Shown: positions 35,175 through 48,228, counted from the stretch's first letter. The stretch is DNA of 64,000 nucleotides from Isoetes taiwanensis (GCA_021234155.1 JAJEKV010000003.1:26394233-26458232), one strand, 5' to 3'. Numbers and translations are program-made. Notes: generated by a model from the sequence alone, not told the origin.

Positions 35175-36742
35175 ATTTAATTTAATTTAATTTATATTCA
35201 CGCCATTAAAGACCCTCAGGTCCATATGGCGAAGCATATTACAAAAAATATAAAATCCATAAGGCGCTTAAACAAAAGCACCAGTAGCTTCAAGAACTTC
35301 CATATTAACAAATAACTCTATTATATCAGCACGTTCCTTCCAAACATCCTTAAGATAAGAACTAAGGAGGAGGTACATCAAAGAGCTTCGACAATGTGGA
35401 ACCTGAGATGTTATATTTTTCTCGTAAATGATTATAGGCAGGACACTCCAGAAACGCATGTACCTCTGACTCAATGTTTGGGTCAAGACAACTCGGGGAG
35501 TATCTTATATGTCGAGGAGTTCCATGCCACATGCCTGTCTCAACGTACAAATGATGAGAGGAAGTTCGTACCTGAGAAATCAGGATTCTATTTTTCCTGC
35601 TAATATTAGATAGCAGGTAAGATTGTTTTCTCTATATGCAACCATATTATTAACGTCAGCTTTGTAGTCTTCACAACACTGTCATTGGAGTCCCACAATT
35701 TGCTCAACACTTTTGGAATTATTTGTGCGTGTACCACTTTCAATTTGCTCGAGTCGGGCCAGGTATACTCATTTACACCCCATCTTTCTACCCATTGCAC
35801 CACTTGAGAGAACCATCCTCGTTCTTTAAGTTGCTGCATAGCCTGGAAAGGGGGACGCTCTGAGGGGAACAATTTTACCCGATTTATATATATAATAGTA
35901 CGACATAAAGCCTCTGCTTCAAGGGGAATCAACCCAGTTTCTGCAAGCATAATACAATAAATAGTTTATATTTTAGTTCCAAGCTCTTCCATGAGAAATC
36001 TTTTTTGCACCCTTTCAATCTTGTCCCAACTTCATTGATCAAGTCTAGGGGCCCAAGCTAGACAAACATATAAAATGACCGTCTTGACTTGGGTGTCATA
36101 AAGTAATCTCCTGACTTTCCAATGCCAAGATTATTCACACGACAAGTATGGAGCATAGCATAAAGGGTTCTAAGCTCACCAGATGCTCGTTTTTCCGCTG
36201 CCAATTTCCATGAATAATTACTCGCCATCTCTATACCAAGATATTTGTAACTATGCATTGTTTCTAGCTTACATTCCCCAATGGTGAATCGAAAAGTTTT
36301 TTTGTGCCAACTATCATGACTTTAGATTTTGCAACATTGACAGCCATACCTTTCTGATTGCAAAATCCTTGAAGAGTATCCAAATGATATTGGAGACCAG
36401 CAGTAGTGCTAGAAATCAAGACTATATCATCCGCAAAAAGTAAAACTTGTATGAGATATCTACCAATCCTGACTCCAACATATCCTGTACGTGCAAACCA
36501 CCCCTCAAGTTCATCTATATACAGTCCAAAAAGAGTGGAGGAACATGGGCAACCTTGTTTCAACCCAATTGTGCTCTGGACCTATTCAACGCTATCAGAC
36601 GGAAATGAAAGTTCAATGAGTACCTGCTTATATAGATGTGCAACTGCTTGCTGGAGCTCTGGAGGAACTTGTAGTACCTCTAGCCTCTTTTGTAAGTCGC
36701 CTCGATCAACTCTATGAAAAGCTTTTGTGAGACCAATGAAGG
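35175..36742 (-). mobile_element. LINE, 5'-truncated, minus strand, copy 2
   Basis: This is the duplicate of 5811-7372, with the same RT frame (36563-36264), thumb frame (36258-36058) and C-terminal frame (35550-35362). The linker frame is longer here (35950-35606, 114 codons). It begins with AETGLIPLEAEALC, which is the expected LINE sequence, so copy 2 preserves this part better than copy 1. The repeat tail is at 35175-35195. Confidence 0.88.
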
Positions 36743-36754
36743 CGAGTCCAGTCT

Positions 36755-36800
36755 GTGACGTCCCCTACTTCCTCTACCGTGCACTCACCGTATCAGAAGA
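36755..36800. repeat. LTR-terminus-like fragment, copy 2
   Basis: It starts GTGACGTCCCCTAC and contains GTGCACTCACCGTAT. The chromovirus LTR end at 59064-59105 has the same order of motifs. Sequence to the right no longer matches that LTR. It is either a short relic or the end of a related LTR family. Confidence 0.5.
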
Positions 36801-38754
36801 CGGAGCATTCCCCCTGTCAGCTGACACCACAGAGTTTCCCCAGAATCGTTTTAAATCGCTTGTTTTAAATCTCTTTTGTTGGCGCGGTCTGTGACGAGTA
36901 TAAATTTGTGGCTGGAAGGCGAAGACCTGTGATGATTTAGGGTAAGAGAGCTGTGATGATTTAGGGTAAGAGAATTACTAGACTCTTCCAGAATCGTATG
37001 TGCAGGTCTGGGTGCATCTGCCTTCATCAAAATGGCATCTCCCGCCATCGAAATAGTATGGTACATCTCTGGAAAAGTTTCTGTCTGGCTTGGCGCTGGG
37101 CACAATCAACAGAATCAAATTTTGCTATTCTATTGAAAGGAGTCGAAGACTATAATAGGTTGTGATTGGTTTGTGGAGCGGATTGTCTCAGAAGATTTTA
37201 ACTTTGCTAAACTGGGTCTGAACTCTGGTAAATTGGGTGATAAATTGTGTCGTTGATTAGAGGCATTCAACTCTGCTAAAACTCGGCGTTGAAGAGGAAA
37301 TCGTCGAAGCTCTAAACTCTGCTACGTTGAAGCTTAAGTTCTACGGAAGGTCTAAAATGTGAATAGAAAAAGCTGTTCTTTTCTGAATTATATAATTGAA
37401 ACGAAAGTGTTCTGAGGTAGAACAGATAAAAGAGAAGCTACAAACCCTGTAAAACCTCTAAGCTTTTCTACTACGTTGGGCTTGAGTAGAAATATTATGA
37501 GTTTGATGTTTGAAATAAAGCTGTTCTATTCCGAATTATATCATTGAATGGAAAATTGTAATGAGTATGATGTTTGAAAACAAAGTTGTTCTATTCTGAG
37601 TTTGATGAACTCAGATTGAAAATAAAGCTGTTCTATTCTGAATTAAATTATTGAATGGAAGTAATTTCGATGGAGAGGATACGAAGAACAAACATTTAGA
37701 ACATCTGGAGCAATGGAACCAACTAAACCAATAAACAACTGCGAATCTATCTAAAAGCAATTCGAGCTTTTCCATAAATCAAGATCAGAAGTCTGGCTTC
37801 CCAGATATTTGGATAACTAGCTTTCTAATGCCTCGATTTTCCTTTTATAAGCATCTCAAGTAAAGGGGCAAAAGGTGTACGCGGGAGAATCGATGCGGTG
37901 GAGATACATAGGATCTTTTTTATTTTTTGCATTTGTCACAAACTCTGCAGAGCAATCCAGCCACCCGTTCCAGACCACAGAGCTTATTTTCTTTTGGTGT
38001 AATCTAGCATAAATCTGTGCACAGGCCATCAAGAACCGAGAATTTTAGTAATACTTTTTGTTATCTTGATCCAATCGAACACATGAGCGGCAAATCCGTC
38101 AAACTGTGATGGCTTTTGGTTAAATGGCTACATTCGCCCGCCCATATGAATATTAGAATATACGGAATATAGGTTTGTAATTAACTAAGTGTTAACTTTT
38201 AGTTTTGAGACTAGTTAAATTAAAGCTAGTAATAAAAAGTCTTTACACATGCAATTTCACATGTGTTGAAATTGGGGTTGGGCCTATTTGTACATTTCAA
38301 ATTGATGGAATAATTTCAATTGAATAGAATTGTAGTTAGGGGTCTTTTATCCATTTCTGGATTAACCCATTTCACGGAGACATATCATGGTCAATTTTAT
38401 TGACTTTTTTCATAAAAGTCTATGTAAGGCCTTATACCTAAATCATTTTTGCCACGTAAACTAAATAAAAAGAAAAAAAAATTGCAACCTTTGTTTGCTC
38501 CTTAATCTTGGCTGGTCCTCTATTAGCTCACTCCCATATTGCATGAGGACGCAATTCAAGGATTAAACATAGTTGACCATGTTGAAAGTGAAGGTTAATT
38601 TTTATTTTAGGTAATTAGTAAAATTTCATAACATGAATAAAGGTCATGCTTGATGAAAAAAGTCTTAACATATTTAACGACATTATTATATAAAAATAAA
38701 ACTTCATTATTATTATTATTAAAGATTATTAAAGGCTTATTATTTTATTATTGA
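36801..38754. other. Low-coding interval left of the Helitron, copy 2
   Basis: This is the partner of 7431-9384. The 24-bp tandem is present around 36928-36974. The left part differs from copy 1 mainly around CTG/CAG positions, and the right part is nearly identical. No supported gene. Confidence 0.5.
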
Positions 38755-39454
38755 CTAGAAAAAGTGCCCAGCGTTGCTGGGCTTTTCTTTGGGATTAAAT
38801 TTCAAAGTTAATAAATATGTGGTTAAAGAATGTTCGTTTGTTAAAATGGAAGTTCAAAATTCTCCTTATACAGTAATTTTTTTATTGAGTTTAAAGAATC
38901 TTGCATTGATCATATAGGTATGATACCCCCCAAGACAACACGTGAAGTCGACACAAATTCATCTATTTAGTTCTTGTTGGAACTCTTACACTCTGTTTAA
39001 AGTGACATCCACTCTTGGATATCATAGAACATTCTCGTTGCATATTGCATATTTTCAATTATGATTATTGAAAAACTGTGCAAAACTGGGGTCAATGTCA
39101 CAAAAGTGTGCAAAACTGGGGTCAATGTCAAATTGAGAACCTGCAAAAGCCTAGATGGTATGCTCTATCATGTCCATGCATATACACCAACATTTGCTTA
39201 CTTTGTGCATGCAATACAATTCCATGCAATGTGATGGTGAATGTTTAGGATTTATTGATTTCATTTTATAAATCAAAGTTGAAAAGATTGGCAAGTTCAC
39301 ATTTTCACATATGAGAATTCTTTGCCATTTTTTCTCAATCACCTATCTTCCCCCCAAGCTATAGTTATCAATGAAAATATAATTACAACTTCATTATAAC
39401 AAAAATGTCCAGATGTGCTTTTTAGATTATGCCAATACCTCTGCCTCATCATCA

Positions 39455-40060
39455 TCATAATAATACAATCCTGGCTTTTGCGGTAGAGAGATATTTTGTG
39501 ATCCCTTTCATATCAACCATCACAAGCTGTGGCCTGTTAAATTTAATAGAATCTCGTGATCTTGCGTAAAGCTCCCTCTGAGTTAGAACATTGCCCTTGC
39601 AAATCTCAAAACACAATGGACAAATAACTTTGTCTTGCACGATTTCCATAGGTTCTTTGTAACATCAAAACATAAGATGAAGGTTGAGCTTTAAAAATGC
39701 AGTACAAAATCCCTCTACAGAATTGCCGATAAGACGATGAAGATGTCCATGGGTCTAAGTTAGATATTGGGGTACAAAAGCACCCGTCCAGTGCTATTTT
39801 TTTTTTAGGTGCTTGGTCATTTGTGCTTGGAGGCCGGAGGAGCGATGATCCGTTTTTAGCAAATTGCTTCGGATCGATGACATGGCTACCCATAAAATCA
39901 AATTGATGCAAGAATCAATTTGGCGGGGTTGTTGTGAGATGGCATGGAGAGTGAATAGATTTGGCAATGGCGGGAAGCATGATCGGTGTTGTACCCACGA
40001 GCGAAATTTTCTTTAATGCGGCCACGGTTTCTCTGTACAACACAATTCTATGCACAACCA
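39455..40060 (-). pseudogene. Unrecognised exon-like fragment(s), copy 2
   Basis: This is the partner of 10080-10690. The 64-codon frame at 39649-39455 contains VICPLCFEICKGNVLT and a conserved RDSIKFN segment. A 101-codon frame at 39911-39606 overlaps in another phase, so only one can be real. Function unknown. Confidence 0.3.
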
Positions 40061-40069
40061 CGATTCTAA

Positions 40070-42247
40070 ATGGATCAATCGACATCAGATTTAGATGAAG
40101 AAAAGCGACTTCAAATTTTAGGAAATTCAAGCCCGAGAGAAGAAGGCAATCTAGGCAGAGGGAAAGAGATAGGGAGAGGGAGAAAGAAAATATCCGACCT
40201 CAAGTTGGCGGCTTGAGTGCGAGAAGTCTTCAAGAATTGTCCAAAAATTTGGGCGATTATTTCAATAATATCCTGAAAGCCTTTGAAAGAAGGGGATAAG
40301 GCAGCGGTGGTGCCCTGATTTGTGAAGAGAGTGAAGAAGAAATTGCCAGCTGGAGGTGGATTTTGTTGATCATGATCAAAGCAAGGTCATGAAGAATGTA
40401 ATTAGAAATGTTCAAGAGACACTCAATCAGCAAAAGAAACTAAGGAAGGCGGATATAATGCAAGCAAGAAAGTCCACATTGCAAATGGTATCTTCAACGA
40501 CAAACAAAACCAACCCGGTCTGCGGTTACGCCTCTCCTTCATGTATCAAGAAAATCATTTGTTGCGGCAACGGAAGAAGAAATAATGGCGAACAAGAATG
40601 TGGTCCGTGGTCAATGTTTTCAAGGAAAAAGAGATCGGATGCAATAAGCGATGAGGTTAAAATTACATTTACAAGTTAAGACCGAGAAAACACAAAGTCT
40701 CACCATCTGAGGAAGCATGTGAAAGTTTGTTACAAAAGATGGTGAAAAAATTGATCATCAATACAATTGCTTGAAATTTCTCGGGTAATTATTATGCTTT
40801 ATATGTTTTACAAAAACATTACCTTTACTATATTCTTTGCTTTTAATTTTTTTTTGGAACTTCTGTATTTACGCTTTGTTTATAGTTGCAATTTTACATG
40901 GCATTCAAAAAGAATTCAATGAAATGAAGATTTCCACGACACACATTTGAATTCTTTGAAGCCATCTTTTGTGGCGTTTAAAAGAAAGAGACACTGTTCT
41001 TTGCCAATATCACATGCACTTTGAGTATGTGATGTAAGCACTCAACAAAAAATCGAAACAGTCAAATGGGGTGCACAAAGAATGCAATTGTAATTGTGTT
41101 GTTTGTGGTGATGGTAACTTCTGTAGTGCCAAGAACCATGTTTATAAATCCACTAGTGATTTTTGGAGGCAAATGGTCGCCCTAAAGAAGAAGATGAAGA
41201 ATGGCACAAACATCAATGTCTGCTGCGGTGGCATGCAAAGATTGTGGGCTGAAAAGGTACTCTTAAGTTTGTCTCTTCAATGTTATGAAAGATATTCTTG
41301 CTTTCGGTAACTTTAATTGTGGTGTTATAAAAGCAGGGTTTGCTTTTTGTCCTAAGGAGAAGATAGAAACCGATTACAAGGTGGAGTGGAAAGCAGTTTG
41401 AAAAGGTATTACGTTTGGTTTAATTAAATTGTGCTCGTTTAGCTTGATCTTTTTAAACAAACATAAACCGAGAAAATGTTCATGATGCTGAAATCAGCAA
41501 GAAGTTGGATACATGAAGGAGACTACCAAGAAAAAAAAATGGAGGGAGGAAACCAGCCAAAAGTAACAAGACTTGCATACAAGAGCGAGAGTGCGCGAGT
41601 TCATGAAGCATGCCAACAAGACAATGGTACAATTTGTCACACACAATTATGTGGCACACTGGGCGATCAAAAGCAATTCGGGGCGTGTTTGGATACCTTT
41701 CACGAAGATGCAATTGTCTCTGTAATTGACTTTGCTGAAAATTACAGTTTTAAAATTCGAGAGGAGGCACAATCTTGCCAGGCACCACGGACCAGGCCTC
41801 AATTCTGGTTCATATCACATATAGACATGCAACAAAAGGCTGAGATAGAGGAGATGGAAGTTAAAGAGGCAAAAAAGAGAAGCGAGCGGGGATAAGCCGA
41901 AAAAGAAAGAAGAAGACAAGTCGAGATCATCGGCTGTCGGAGGAGAATTATAAAGGAAGTGCAATTTTATATTTTCAGATGATAGAGGGAGCATAGCCAC
42001 GAGTTTGTACAACATTGCTTGAAAGTACATCTTTGGTGGCTTAGAGCCGCGAGAACATTGAGTACAAGAAACATATTTTTGGAGTGATGGTTGCACATCC
42101 CAGTTTAAAGGAGCAAAGGCCTTTACGGTATTTAGGAAGGAACTATGTGTGTAGTGAAGGAATTGAGTATGAGTGGAATTTCTTTGCGGTTCTCATGGCA
42201 AAGGAGAACATGATGGACAAGGTGCAATATTGAAAAGGGTTGAGTAA
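40070..42247 (+). pseudogene. Captured transposase-like gene, copy 2
   Basis: This is the partner of 10704-12884. The middle exon is better here: a frame at 41071-41310 has CNCNCVVCGDGNFC and NVCCGGMQRLWAEKV, a Cys-rich block that may bind zinc. A 139-codon frame at 41476-41895 carries VIDFAENYSFKIREEAQS, more complete than in copy 1. The final SDG/SHGKG exon is frameshifted here but open in copy 1. Neither copy alone gives a full product. The gene lies on the strand opposite to the Helitron and keeps intron-like gaps, so it looks captured as genomic DNA. Confidence 0.6.
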
Positions 42248-42612
42248 GATTGAGTATGTTGATGTCTACTTCCTTGACCACATCAACATGAAGCTGCTGG
42301 TGCAACCACTTTTGAGGATTCTTTGAATGAAGCCAAGTGTGCAAACATGCTTTAAGGTAGTTGAATACCTTATCATTTTCTTCATTGTCAAAGCTCTCAA
42401 CTATTAAACATGTGTCTGGTGGGGACAAGAAAGTCTTGTACAAAGAGTCATCCACAAGCACAACCTCACATACATCATTAAAAAGCAAAGAGTTTGTAAT
42501 GCTGCTCGATAGCCCTTCTTCTATTCTAATTCTAATCCCCACAATGATTTCATTGCTTTGGCTCATGTCCAAATGATATGTGCAGATCTGTTAAAACATC
42601 CAACCCGTTCAT

Positions 42613-42786
42613 TCATAATCGACTGCCATACGATCCTGACAAGACATCCAATTAAGATTAGCTATGTTTTTGTATGATATCACAATAATCAAGCATATAC
42701 GTACCAAGACCAATCCTTTCTCCAAGAGTTATATCTTCCCAAGGGACTTTCCATTCTGCTGCATCCTCTAACACAGATATTCGAAC
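42613..42786 (-). pseudogene. Raf-like protein kinase fragment, copy 2
   Basis: This is identical in structure to 13248-13421: exon 42786-42705, intron with GTACGT donor, exon 42635-42613 with the stop. It lies in a clean, nearly identical part of the duplication, so the truncation after the glycine-rich loop is real and not a sequencing error. Confidence 0.65.
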
Positions 42787-45700
42787 CTAATCAGACCATA
42801 GAGAATATTTGTGAAGGCATTGGAAAGGAGCGACTTCGATTATCTGGGAGAAAATTCATCAAGCATTAACCAGCGGCATCGAAACATTTTCGTCTGAGAC
42901 ATGAGCAAGAGGACATCTTGATCCTGTCAAACCTTCATTGTAATCTTGAATCAGCAACTGTTGCATTCTTGTCTGCCTTCATCTCCTTAGCAGGCAAAAC
43001 AAAATGCATTCCTTTGAGTGCGCAAATTGAAGTCCGAGGATTATGTGCTTTCACAAAGGACAACATTGTTTGGAGCTAAGATTTAGATGTAGTAAGACTG
43101 CATCGTTTAATATGGATATGAAGCTTCTAAAACCAGATATGCTACTCTAATGAATCAAATGCTTGATAGCTTAGCGAAAAATATTCTACTGATCACAATT
43201 AGAAACAGATTCACTAATCCTAGACATCTATCCCTAACAATGAACCCATAAAACCATATGCAATGGATCTGCTACAACTATAAATGCATATTTCTTGCAC
43301 CTAAGCTCTTCTGAAACAAAATACCAACAACAAAGGACTATAGCGCAAATGAATTTCCAAAATGAGTGCTAAGCTCTTTGCATTAGCATCATGATATCTA
43401 CAAGATATATTAGCACAAGTTGTTTGTGCATGTGAGGGTTGCTTTTTCAACGAAGGCAATCGACAATCAACAAAAATTCTTCGATGTACAATTTGTACAT
43501 ATTTTTGTTCTGTTTCCAACGTGTCGTGTGCCAACTCATAGCCTCATCGCACGTGTATTGGAATCAACTAACTTGTAATTGCTCCCCAAGTGCAAAGTTT
43601 TGTGATCACTATATTGGCTAATAATGTGGCAAGCAACTACCATCATACATGTTTGTCATACCCACGGTGGGAGGAAACTAAAGAACCTACTACAAAAAGA
43701 AATGGCTAGGATTTTGAGATAGCTCCTTACCATGGCTGTGATGCTAAAAACAGGCTTTTCTGATGGTGTCGGCCGGTAGGCAAAGAGTCCCAAGCCCGAA
43801 GTGGCAGAGCTCGCAAATCGTTTTCACATGGCCCGAAGTTGCAAAACAAAAGCCATTGATTATGCAATGCTAGATATAGGTACTACAAAATTTGAATGCA
43901 GCACCAGGTGTTTAAGTCCTAGAGAGAAAGGAGTATTAGTGACCTATTCTAGGATGATTTTTTAAAGGCGCAAAGCATCTAACTCAAAAAAGCACAACAT
44001 CTGGGCTTATTCTCACATTTCAACTTACCATGGGCATGCAAGATGTATCTTGAATGACATAAAATCTTTCATAGTACAACAAATAGTATGTCTACCATTT
44101 TCAAATTTCCAATAACAGTCTATAAATCCCCCTGGCAGAGATGGGTTAAGCCGCTGAAGTGGATAACGTGGATCCGCCTAAATCCGCCAGACTTCTTCAA
44201 GAACATGGCAAAATGCTGGCAAAGACACTGCAGGCAGACCACATTAGGCCCCAAAATTAATAAAATGATTATTCAACTCCCTCTTTTCCATGGCAAAGAC
44301 TGTGAGAGATTGCACGGCTTGGCATAACTTGTAAAGAACCATTTTCATCTCTCCAAAGTTACAAGCCATAGTTCAAGCAAATACTTGGCTTATGGAGAAG
44401 GTTTCTGAGATTAACCAGCACAATCTTCAATATGCAATAACTTATACTGGACCAGATGAGTTTAAAGGCATCACTAAGCATTAACTAAAGCGGATTCTGT
44501 GCATACCTTTGCCGGCTGGCCTCCAAAAGCTTGACGGATAAGCTCCTTCCACCTTCTGAGGGCAGTGCGGAGATGGTGCCGATCCCATCTTTCTGTCTGC
44601 CTAAATCTTTTTAAAAAACCTTTATTTTCTCCAAGCTTGGATCCACAGAACAAAACCCCCTTTTTTCTGAGCTTTCCATATCAAACGACCAAAAACATCC
44701 ATTCTTTTTTTTTTTCGGCGCATCAGGACAATGAATGCCAAATTAGGTGACACCGAATATTATGAGTTGTAGCTATACATCAGGACCTTGCATATCAGGA
44801 TCTTGCATATCAACACATCACGTCACTATGGACACACATGCTTTATACATCTTGCACTGTTGAATTATCTGTCGAGCGAATCCATGGACAAAAGCAATCG
44901 GATAAAGGCCAATGATAGTGAATGGAGATAATTTTTTAATACAAAACCCTAATGATTGCAAATGATGCAAGAAAGAAAACATACTAAGAAATATCTAAAA
45001 CTCCAGAGATGAAGAAAGGACACGCTAGTTTACACAAAAATGGTCCTGTGCATTGGCAAAACTTAGGCAGTCATTTTTGTTGTTGTTGTCTAGGAAAAGC
45101 CAAGCAATCATTTCCATGATCCATGTCAATAGTCCAGCTTATGTCAACAGCCACAGAACAAAACATGGCTTATAGTATAAACTTGCAAAACATGGCTTAT
45201 GTTACGAATTCAAAACTCTAGAAAGCGCATTTATTGAATGTCCAGAAACTTATGGCTTTCAAAATGAAGAACCGAAGTAACATAGAATCAACAATGAACC
45301 GAAGTAAACCCTAGAACCGAAGGAACCTAACAAAATTTCATTTTGAAAATTTCGGTGGAAGCTCTGAAGAAGCAAGAAGCTAGAAATAAGTTCCACTTTG
45401 CTAACTTGTAATCTTTGTGAGTCGCAATTCCATTCATATTTTTTCGGGGACAATTGACTCACTGTCACCACGACCTCCCAAAAAAGTTTCACAGCAGAAA
45501 ATTTAACTGGCTCTGAAAAAATCTATTCTATCTATATATTCTGAAGCATGCCAAATGCCAAGATCGTCGCTAGCTAAATAGAAGCCTAATGGAATTGCAT
45601 CAAATAATAAAGCGGAACGGACGTTCTATCTACCTACTTAGCCCCACAATGCGGGTCGTTTGAAAGAAGTCCTTCGATAGAATCCTATAATCGAAGGATC

Positions 45701-46217
45701 CACAATGAAAGTTAATGGGTGCATAGATTACCCGCGAAGAAAAGCAAACGGGGAGCTCTTGCGACAACCTCAAACGCGGGAGCTCTTGCGTTCGTATAAC
45801 TGACTCCGTCGCATCAAACAAAACCACAAAAATCAACGGATGAAAAAGGCTAAAAAAATTCAACGGCTAAGATCGTGCGCACATTGTTATCCCAAAACTC
45901 CTTTATTACTATATATAGATAGATATTAGTATAAGGTTGAGTTTTTATTTTATGCAATAATAAAATTTCATTTAGAACAAGAACATATATATGACAACTA
46001 ATTGGAACGAATATATGACCACCTTATATATATTATTATGATGCACTTAATAATATATGATCTCATCCTGAAAGGATTGACACAATCCCAATTCTACGTT
46101 TACATATGGTGTTAGAGTCATCCATAACTTCAGTTGTATTTTTTAAAGAAAGAAAATCTTAGATAAAATGTGGTTGAGTAATTCTTGAAATGCAAGCCAT
46201 TCCAAGTCACGTACAAA

Positions 46218-47554
46218 TTAGAAATTGAGCGGACAGTTTTTCACGTGCATTGGTATAGCAGGTTGGATATATTTTCCAGTGAGGAAAGATTTGGCTGCAA
46301 TGCGATTGAATGCTTCTGTAAAATGCAAGCCATCCCAACTCATATACGACTTAGGATTTGAGCAGACAGTTCTCCATGTGCATTGTCCTGGACCAAGACC
46401 AGGACAACACGAAGCTCGTGTTCCCTCTTTGCTGAAACCTGCACATGTCCACAGAGCACGCAAAAGCATTAGGCATATGGCCAAAACATAAATGTAATAA
46501 TAAGATAGAGAAAGATAGAAGTTAATTACCGAAGTTCTTGGGATTTTTAAGCACATCCAAATTCAAATTATAGAGGTCAAAGATAAATAAAAAAGAATGA
46601 ATCGGATGTTCTATTTGTGCAAGAGCCAGCCTTCTCTGAAGGAGCATATTGTGCAACTTTGCGAGCTCATTCATGGGTTTGGAACACCCAAAAGAGTCAT
46701 AGTTCCGTGTGTTAAGGAACATTGGAAAACAACCCATTGCCGCAACACCTACCACCATAAAGTTCCGTGCACCTTGGTTGTGGAGCCTCTGCAACAAGCA
46801 ATCTGCGTCTCATCAACCACTCAAAGATTAACAGAGTATGCTAGTTAGTACCTCAATCCCTTTCATTATTGAATCTACAGACTGGGGCACAATGGTAGAT
46901 CTCAAATGGTCAAACGTGTCATTTCTTTTAACAAGGTTTTGGATGATGTCATTCGTCCCAAGGTAAATGAGGTAAAGGGCATTGGAAGCCAATTCTGGAA
47001 AACAAATCCAAACATAAGTAAAGAGAAGAAGGGTACAATCCTAATGACAATTGCTCACTCACTTTCAGATATAAGATGTCGCTTTCTCCATAAGGTATAG
47101 GTGTCAACTTGGTGAGATAGGTAATAAGGTACCAAAATGGAACTATCACGGGCAGTAGCGCCTTCAACAGCAAAGTTGGCACCTGTCGAATACCTCCAGC
47201 TGTTGAAGAAATTTCGACCATAATTGGGTAGCATTGTACCTAATCCAAGGTACTTTGCTGAAACACAAAAGACGAAAACATGTAAAGAAGCATGTTGACA
47301 TAGGCAATGACTTTAGTAAACTTACACATTAAGTCAACCATGGTATATCCGTTGCCAACACGTCCGCGGACTGGATCCTTGTATGTCCAAGGACGTGGCA
47401 AGGAAGGATAAAGAATTTCAAAGTTGCCACTATCGGACAAAGAATCTCCAAAGATAATCAAACCTCTTGCACACGAGGGTGCTAAGCCATGGGCATGGGC
47501 AACAAACAGCATGCCAATAAGTAGCATCCACATTATCACCATATGAGCATTCAT
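46218..47554 (-). CDS. GDSL esterase/lipase, secreted, five exons
   Basis: Minus-strand exons are 47554-47326, 47257-47063, 46994-46852, 46788-46530 and 46438-46218. All have GT-AG introns and matching phases, giving 348 residues and a stop at 46218. Plant GDSL lipases are usually 350-380 residues. Residues 1-23 form a hydrophobic signal peptide, so the enzyme is probably secreted or vacuolar. Block I is FGDSLSDSGN with the catalytic Ser at residue 38. Block III is YLGTNDI with the oxyanion Asn. Block V is SWDGLHFTE with the catalytic Asp and His. GARNFMVVGV and CSNPKSYMSWDG are typical of the plant family. The family hydrolyses acyl esters of lipids or cell-wall components, but the substrate cannot be inferred. 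It lies just outside the Helitron. Confidence 0.88.
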
Positions 47555-48228
47555 TAGTAAAAGAGGGGATGAAGGATGTGGGCAATTTGCGTTTGTTATT
47601 TTATTTAGGCAATTTGAGCTTGCTTTTTTTTATACGAGGAAAGAAAAGTTAAGTTGTCTTTTATCCTTTTGCCTTTGTCTTTTTGCCTTTGTCTTTTGGC
47701 GTTTGGGAAAGGAAAACTTCTTCGTTCAGAAGCGATTCCTTTTGCCTTCATGATCAGAAGGAAAAAAGTGCCCAACAATCCAAAATTTAGCTCCAATAGC
47801 AGAGTTCAGGCTCGGATTTAAGAACCCAGCTCTATAATTTATGAATTCAGAGCCAAATCTGGGTCTAATTATTGCCCAATCGACAATCACCCAGTTTCAT
47901 AATCGGCTTTAATTTAGATTCATTCCCTGGCTGGCATATATTTTTGTTTCAAGGCTAGGATGGCCGGAAGTTATTGCACCAGCTTTCAATCCTGATTTGA
48001 AGCCTATCGCTGCCTATTAATCTCTTTAGTTATACACTCTAAAACTGGAAAATTTGTAAATGGTTGGCCCCAGGCAGCTCCAAACTCTGCGAAAATTCAA
48101 AACAAAAGGGCCGGATCAGTCATTTTCGAAGGTAAATTTGTGGAGCTCGTCTTGCCAGACAAAATTCCTGGATTCTCACAGCCGAATCCATATTCTCTTA
48201 AGCAGAGTTTTGGATTCCTCCATAATCA
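47555..48228. promoter_or_regulatory. Presumed promoter region of the GDSL gene, copy 2
   Basis: This lies immediately upstream of the minus-strand ATG at 47554. It includes a CT-rich run around 47650-47700 with TTTTGCCTTTGTC repeats. No clear TATA box could be assigned. The role is inferred only from position. Confidence 0.3.

Larger units (their letters stand above)
38755..45923 (-). mobile_element. Non-autonomous Helitron with captured genes, copy 2
   Basis: It has the same ends as copy 1: CTAG at 38755-38758, hairpin stems at 38766-38772 and 38776-38782, and a 5' TC at 45923. Its length is 7169 bp against 7162 bp for copy 1. It sits at the same relative position within the duplication, so it was present before the duplication and is not a separate insertion. 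No Rep/helicase domain is seen. Confidence 0.82.
29350..48228 (+). repeat. Segmental duplication, copy 2
   Basis: This is the partner of 1-18864. It is the better-preserved copy for the GDSL gene, and the worse one for some LINE positions: the YADD codons of the plus-strand LINE are garbled near 32170. Right of 48228 the sequence departs from copy 1. Left of 29350 lies the rest of the same gypsy element, so the repeat unit may extend leftwards beyond the window edge of copy 1. In that case the array period would be about 29.35 kb. Confidence 0.95.
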
